This document shows positions 62,626 to 64,000 of a stretch of 64,000 nucleotides of DNA, piece by piece. Source of the DNA: Streptomyces alanosinicus (GTDB taxonomy: Bacteria > Actinomycetota > Actinomycetes > Streptomycetales > Streptomycetaceae); the NCBI RefSeq assembly GCF_014650595.1, contig NZ_BMVG01000028.1, forward strand, positions 1 to 64,000, written 5' to 3'. Both the position numbers and the translations under genes were made by a program. Below the pieces are notes generated by a model. It did no database searches, was not told the origin of the DNA, and worked only from the letters and a program-made list of their open reading frames with translations. The number at the start of each line of letters is the position of its first letter. Within the stretch, counting starts at the first letter, position 1.

Positions 62626-63145
62626 CGGCGAGGTTGATCAGACGCTCCAGCTCCTCCAGGCCTGCGGTCTCCACGTGGACGGCACCACCATCGGGGCCGG
62701 ACAGTTCAGTGCGGACCGGCCGGTCGACGCCGAGGAGGCGGCTGCTGCGCTCGATGATCCGCACGGCCCGGTCGACAGCCTGATAGTCGCCGTTGCGGAT
62801 GGCAGCCCGGTAGACACCGAAGAAGAGTCGCTCCAGTCGCTCCACCATGAGCTGCCGCAACTCATCGGCGCTCTCATCAAGGGCGGTGGTGCGCTCAGCC
62901 AGGGCCTTGGAAACGTCCTTACAAGCAAGCTCAATGAGCCGCTTGTCGCTCGGCGGCTCCTGGCCGCGCTTGTACTTGTCAATGCCGTACCCCTGCGGGT
63001 ACGCGATGCCGTCGGAGTTGATGGCAGGGTCGGCGGCGAGTTTGCGGCCGATCGTCAGCCAGTCGACGCCCGCGAGTTTGAGGTCGATCGCGTCGGCACG
63101 GCGTTGGGTGATGGCTGCCCGAGTGGCCCGATTGGGGCGGCCCAT
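62603..63145 (-). CDS. Phage terminase small subunit
   Basis: The protein has 180 residues, ATG 63145 with AGGGAG upstream. It starts GRPNRATRAAITQRRADAID with an HTH-like LKLAGVDWLTIGRKLAA and ends ELERLINLAGGEGGQS. This fits small terminases that bind packaging sites. It is the first gene of the head block and is preceded by an IS5 remnant. Confidence 0.7.
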   Translation of the reverse strand: MGRPNRATRAAITQRRADAIDLKLAGVDWLTIGRKLAADPAINSDGIAYPQGYGIDKYKRGQEPPSDKRLIELACKDVSKALAERTTALDESADELRQLMVERLERLFFGVYRAAIRNGDYQAVDRAVRIIERSSRLLGVDRPVRTELSGPDGGAVHVETAGLEELERLINLAGGEGGQS

Positions 63146-63249
63146 GACACGACTCCCTGGTCCCGCGCCCACCGTCCATGATCCCTTACCGAAGCGGAAT
63201 GCCGGACTGCAGGTTCCAGGCTCGGCTGTACGTACTCGGTACCGAGCTC

Positions 63250-63733
63250 GGTCGCTCGCCGTGTGCGCCGACAGGCACGGCCAGCAGCCCGGGGGCAAGT
63301 GCGTGACCGCGTGCAGCTTGGCCGGGCGTCGGCGCCGTGGCCCGCGACGTGAGCGGATCGGCGGGATGCCTTGCACGAGGGCCTGCAGGGCTTGGCAGTC
63401 ATGAGTGTTGGGCTGCGGATATTCCCAGCGAGATGGGCAGGCCGCGGCGATCGACGACGAGGTGGATTTTCGACCCGCTCTTGCCACGGTCGGTCGGATT
63501 CGGTCCTGTCAGAGGCCCCTTTGACCGCCCGACCACTCGGTGAACCGGCGGAACGCGGTCACGCTCGACGGGCCGAAGCCGGGCGGGAGCTGGTCCCACG
63601 TGCAGCCTGACGTGGCGACGAACACGGTTGCCGCCCTGCGGTCGCACTGGAGCTGGCAACACCACCCGCTGAAACAGCTCTCACAACCCTGCCGCGCCGC
63701 ACTCGCCTGCGACGATTCGAAGGGCTGAACCAC
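63250..63733 (-). pseudogene. IS5-family transposase remnant
   Basis: Minus-strand pieces in two frames match IS5-like transposases: TSGCTWDQLPPGFGPSSVTA (N-terminal part) and DRGKSGSKIHLVVDRRGLPI, then HDCQALQALVQGIPPIRSRR. The middle and the C-terminus are missing. It is a decayed insertion at the edge of the phage block. Confidence 0.65.
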
Positions 63734-63880
63734 TTTCCAAAAGTGCCCGCTGATCCAGTGGGCGGTGCTTTGTTACTGGCCAACCACACAAACGTAACCC
63801 GTCCATGGGTTGACCTGCTACAGAGGCGCACTGTCTGATACGGAGGTACCTTCGAAGAGTCGACACGACAGGAGGTGCCC

Positions 63881-64000
63881 ATGCGGTCCCAAACACGGAA
63901 ACTGCCCGGAGCTGCGACACGGCATCACTATGAGGTGAGCGAAAAGGATTTTGTTCTGATCGACGCCTACAGTGACGAGTCTGTAATCAGTTGGACCGCC
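63881..64000 (+). CDS. Start of a gene that runs off the window
   Basis: ATG 63881 follows AGGAGGT 6 nt upstream, a strong ribosome site. A -35 TTGACC at 63810-63815 and a -10-like TCTGAT at 63834-63839 lie before it. The 40 visible codons begin RSQTRKLPGAATRHHYEVSE and show no recognisable domain. Confidence 0.6.
   Translation, partial: MRSQTRKLPGAATRHHYEVSEKDFVLIDAYSDESVISWTA

Noticed and set aside
1-64000. CRISPR array or tandem repeat block
   Set aside because: No regularly spaced direct repeats and no cas genes were seen on either strand.

Overview
The DNA is very GC-rich, has strong third-position GC in its genes, uses GTG and TTG starts often, and carries typical actinomycete families (XRE regulators with TPR tails, DUF6082-like proteins, an IS701 transposase). 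It is almost certainly an accessory region of a Streptomyces chromosome or large plasmid. There is little ordinary housekeeping content: a class II lysyl-tRNA synthetase, one tRNA-Lys(CTT) and an amino-acid permease.

Left part (1-22 kb). A broken IS701 transposase is followed by a minus-strand set: a 2H phosphoesterase, a QueE-like radical SAM enzyme, a TPR protein, an endonuclease/exonuclease/phosphatase-fold protein, a DUF6082-like protein and two APH-fold kinases. On the plus strand come a zinc-ribbon/HTH/TPR regulator with a second 2H phosphoesterase, a HAD phosphatase, a GNAT protein, and a tightly overlapped six-gene operon (kinase, SPASM-like radical SAM, nucleosidase-like, SDR, nucleotidyltransferase, alpha-oxoamine synthase). 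Then come lysS and tRNA-Lys. The operon looks like a dedicated small-molecule pathway that is not named here.

Middle part (22-40 kb). Here there are an ATP-grasp ligase, small zinc-ribbon/HTH regulators (two intact, one remnant), an XRE-TPR protein, a serine hydrolase, more kinases and phosphatases, a nested IS4-in-IS5 insertion, a HAD plus DUF1932-type dehydrogenase pair, a P-loop kinase pair, a third 2H phosphoesterase and a flavoprotein. Six intergenic sites scattered between 6.8 and 38.0 kb share the palindrome ATCAC-N4-GTGAT, usually with extra flanking matches. They sit upstream of functionally varied genes and suggest one regulon, plausibly controlled by the zinc-ribbon/HTH family.

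Right part (40-64 kb) is antiphage and phage-derived. A three-gene ABC-three-component system with an Mrr-like nuclease lies at 40.6-44.1 kb. It is followed by minus-strand phage head genes (major capsid, decoration, scaffold). At 47.4-58.6 kb is a defence island: DISARM core drmA-drmB-drmC, an AbrB-like small protein, Vsr endonuclease, C5 cytosine methyltransferase and two GIY-YIG nucleases, the second of the Eco29kI type. Beyond it the phage head genes resume (portal, large terminase, small terminase). The island thus sits inside a phage head-gene block. No tail, lysis or integrase genes are visible.

Three genes (2H phosphoesterase at 375-1006, HTH-TPR at 6864-8394, HAD at 12701-13419) are each broken by a single-base change in a short G or C run. 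These could be real pseudogenes or sequencing errors.
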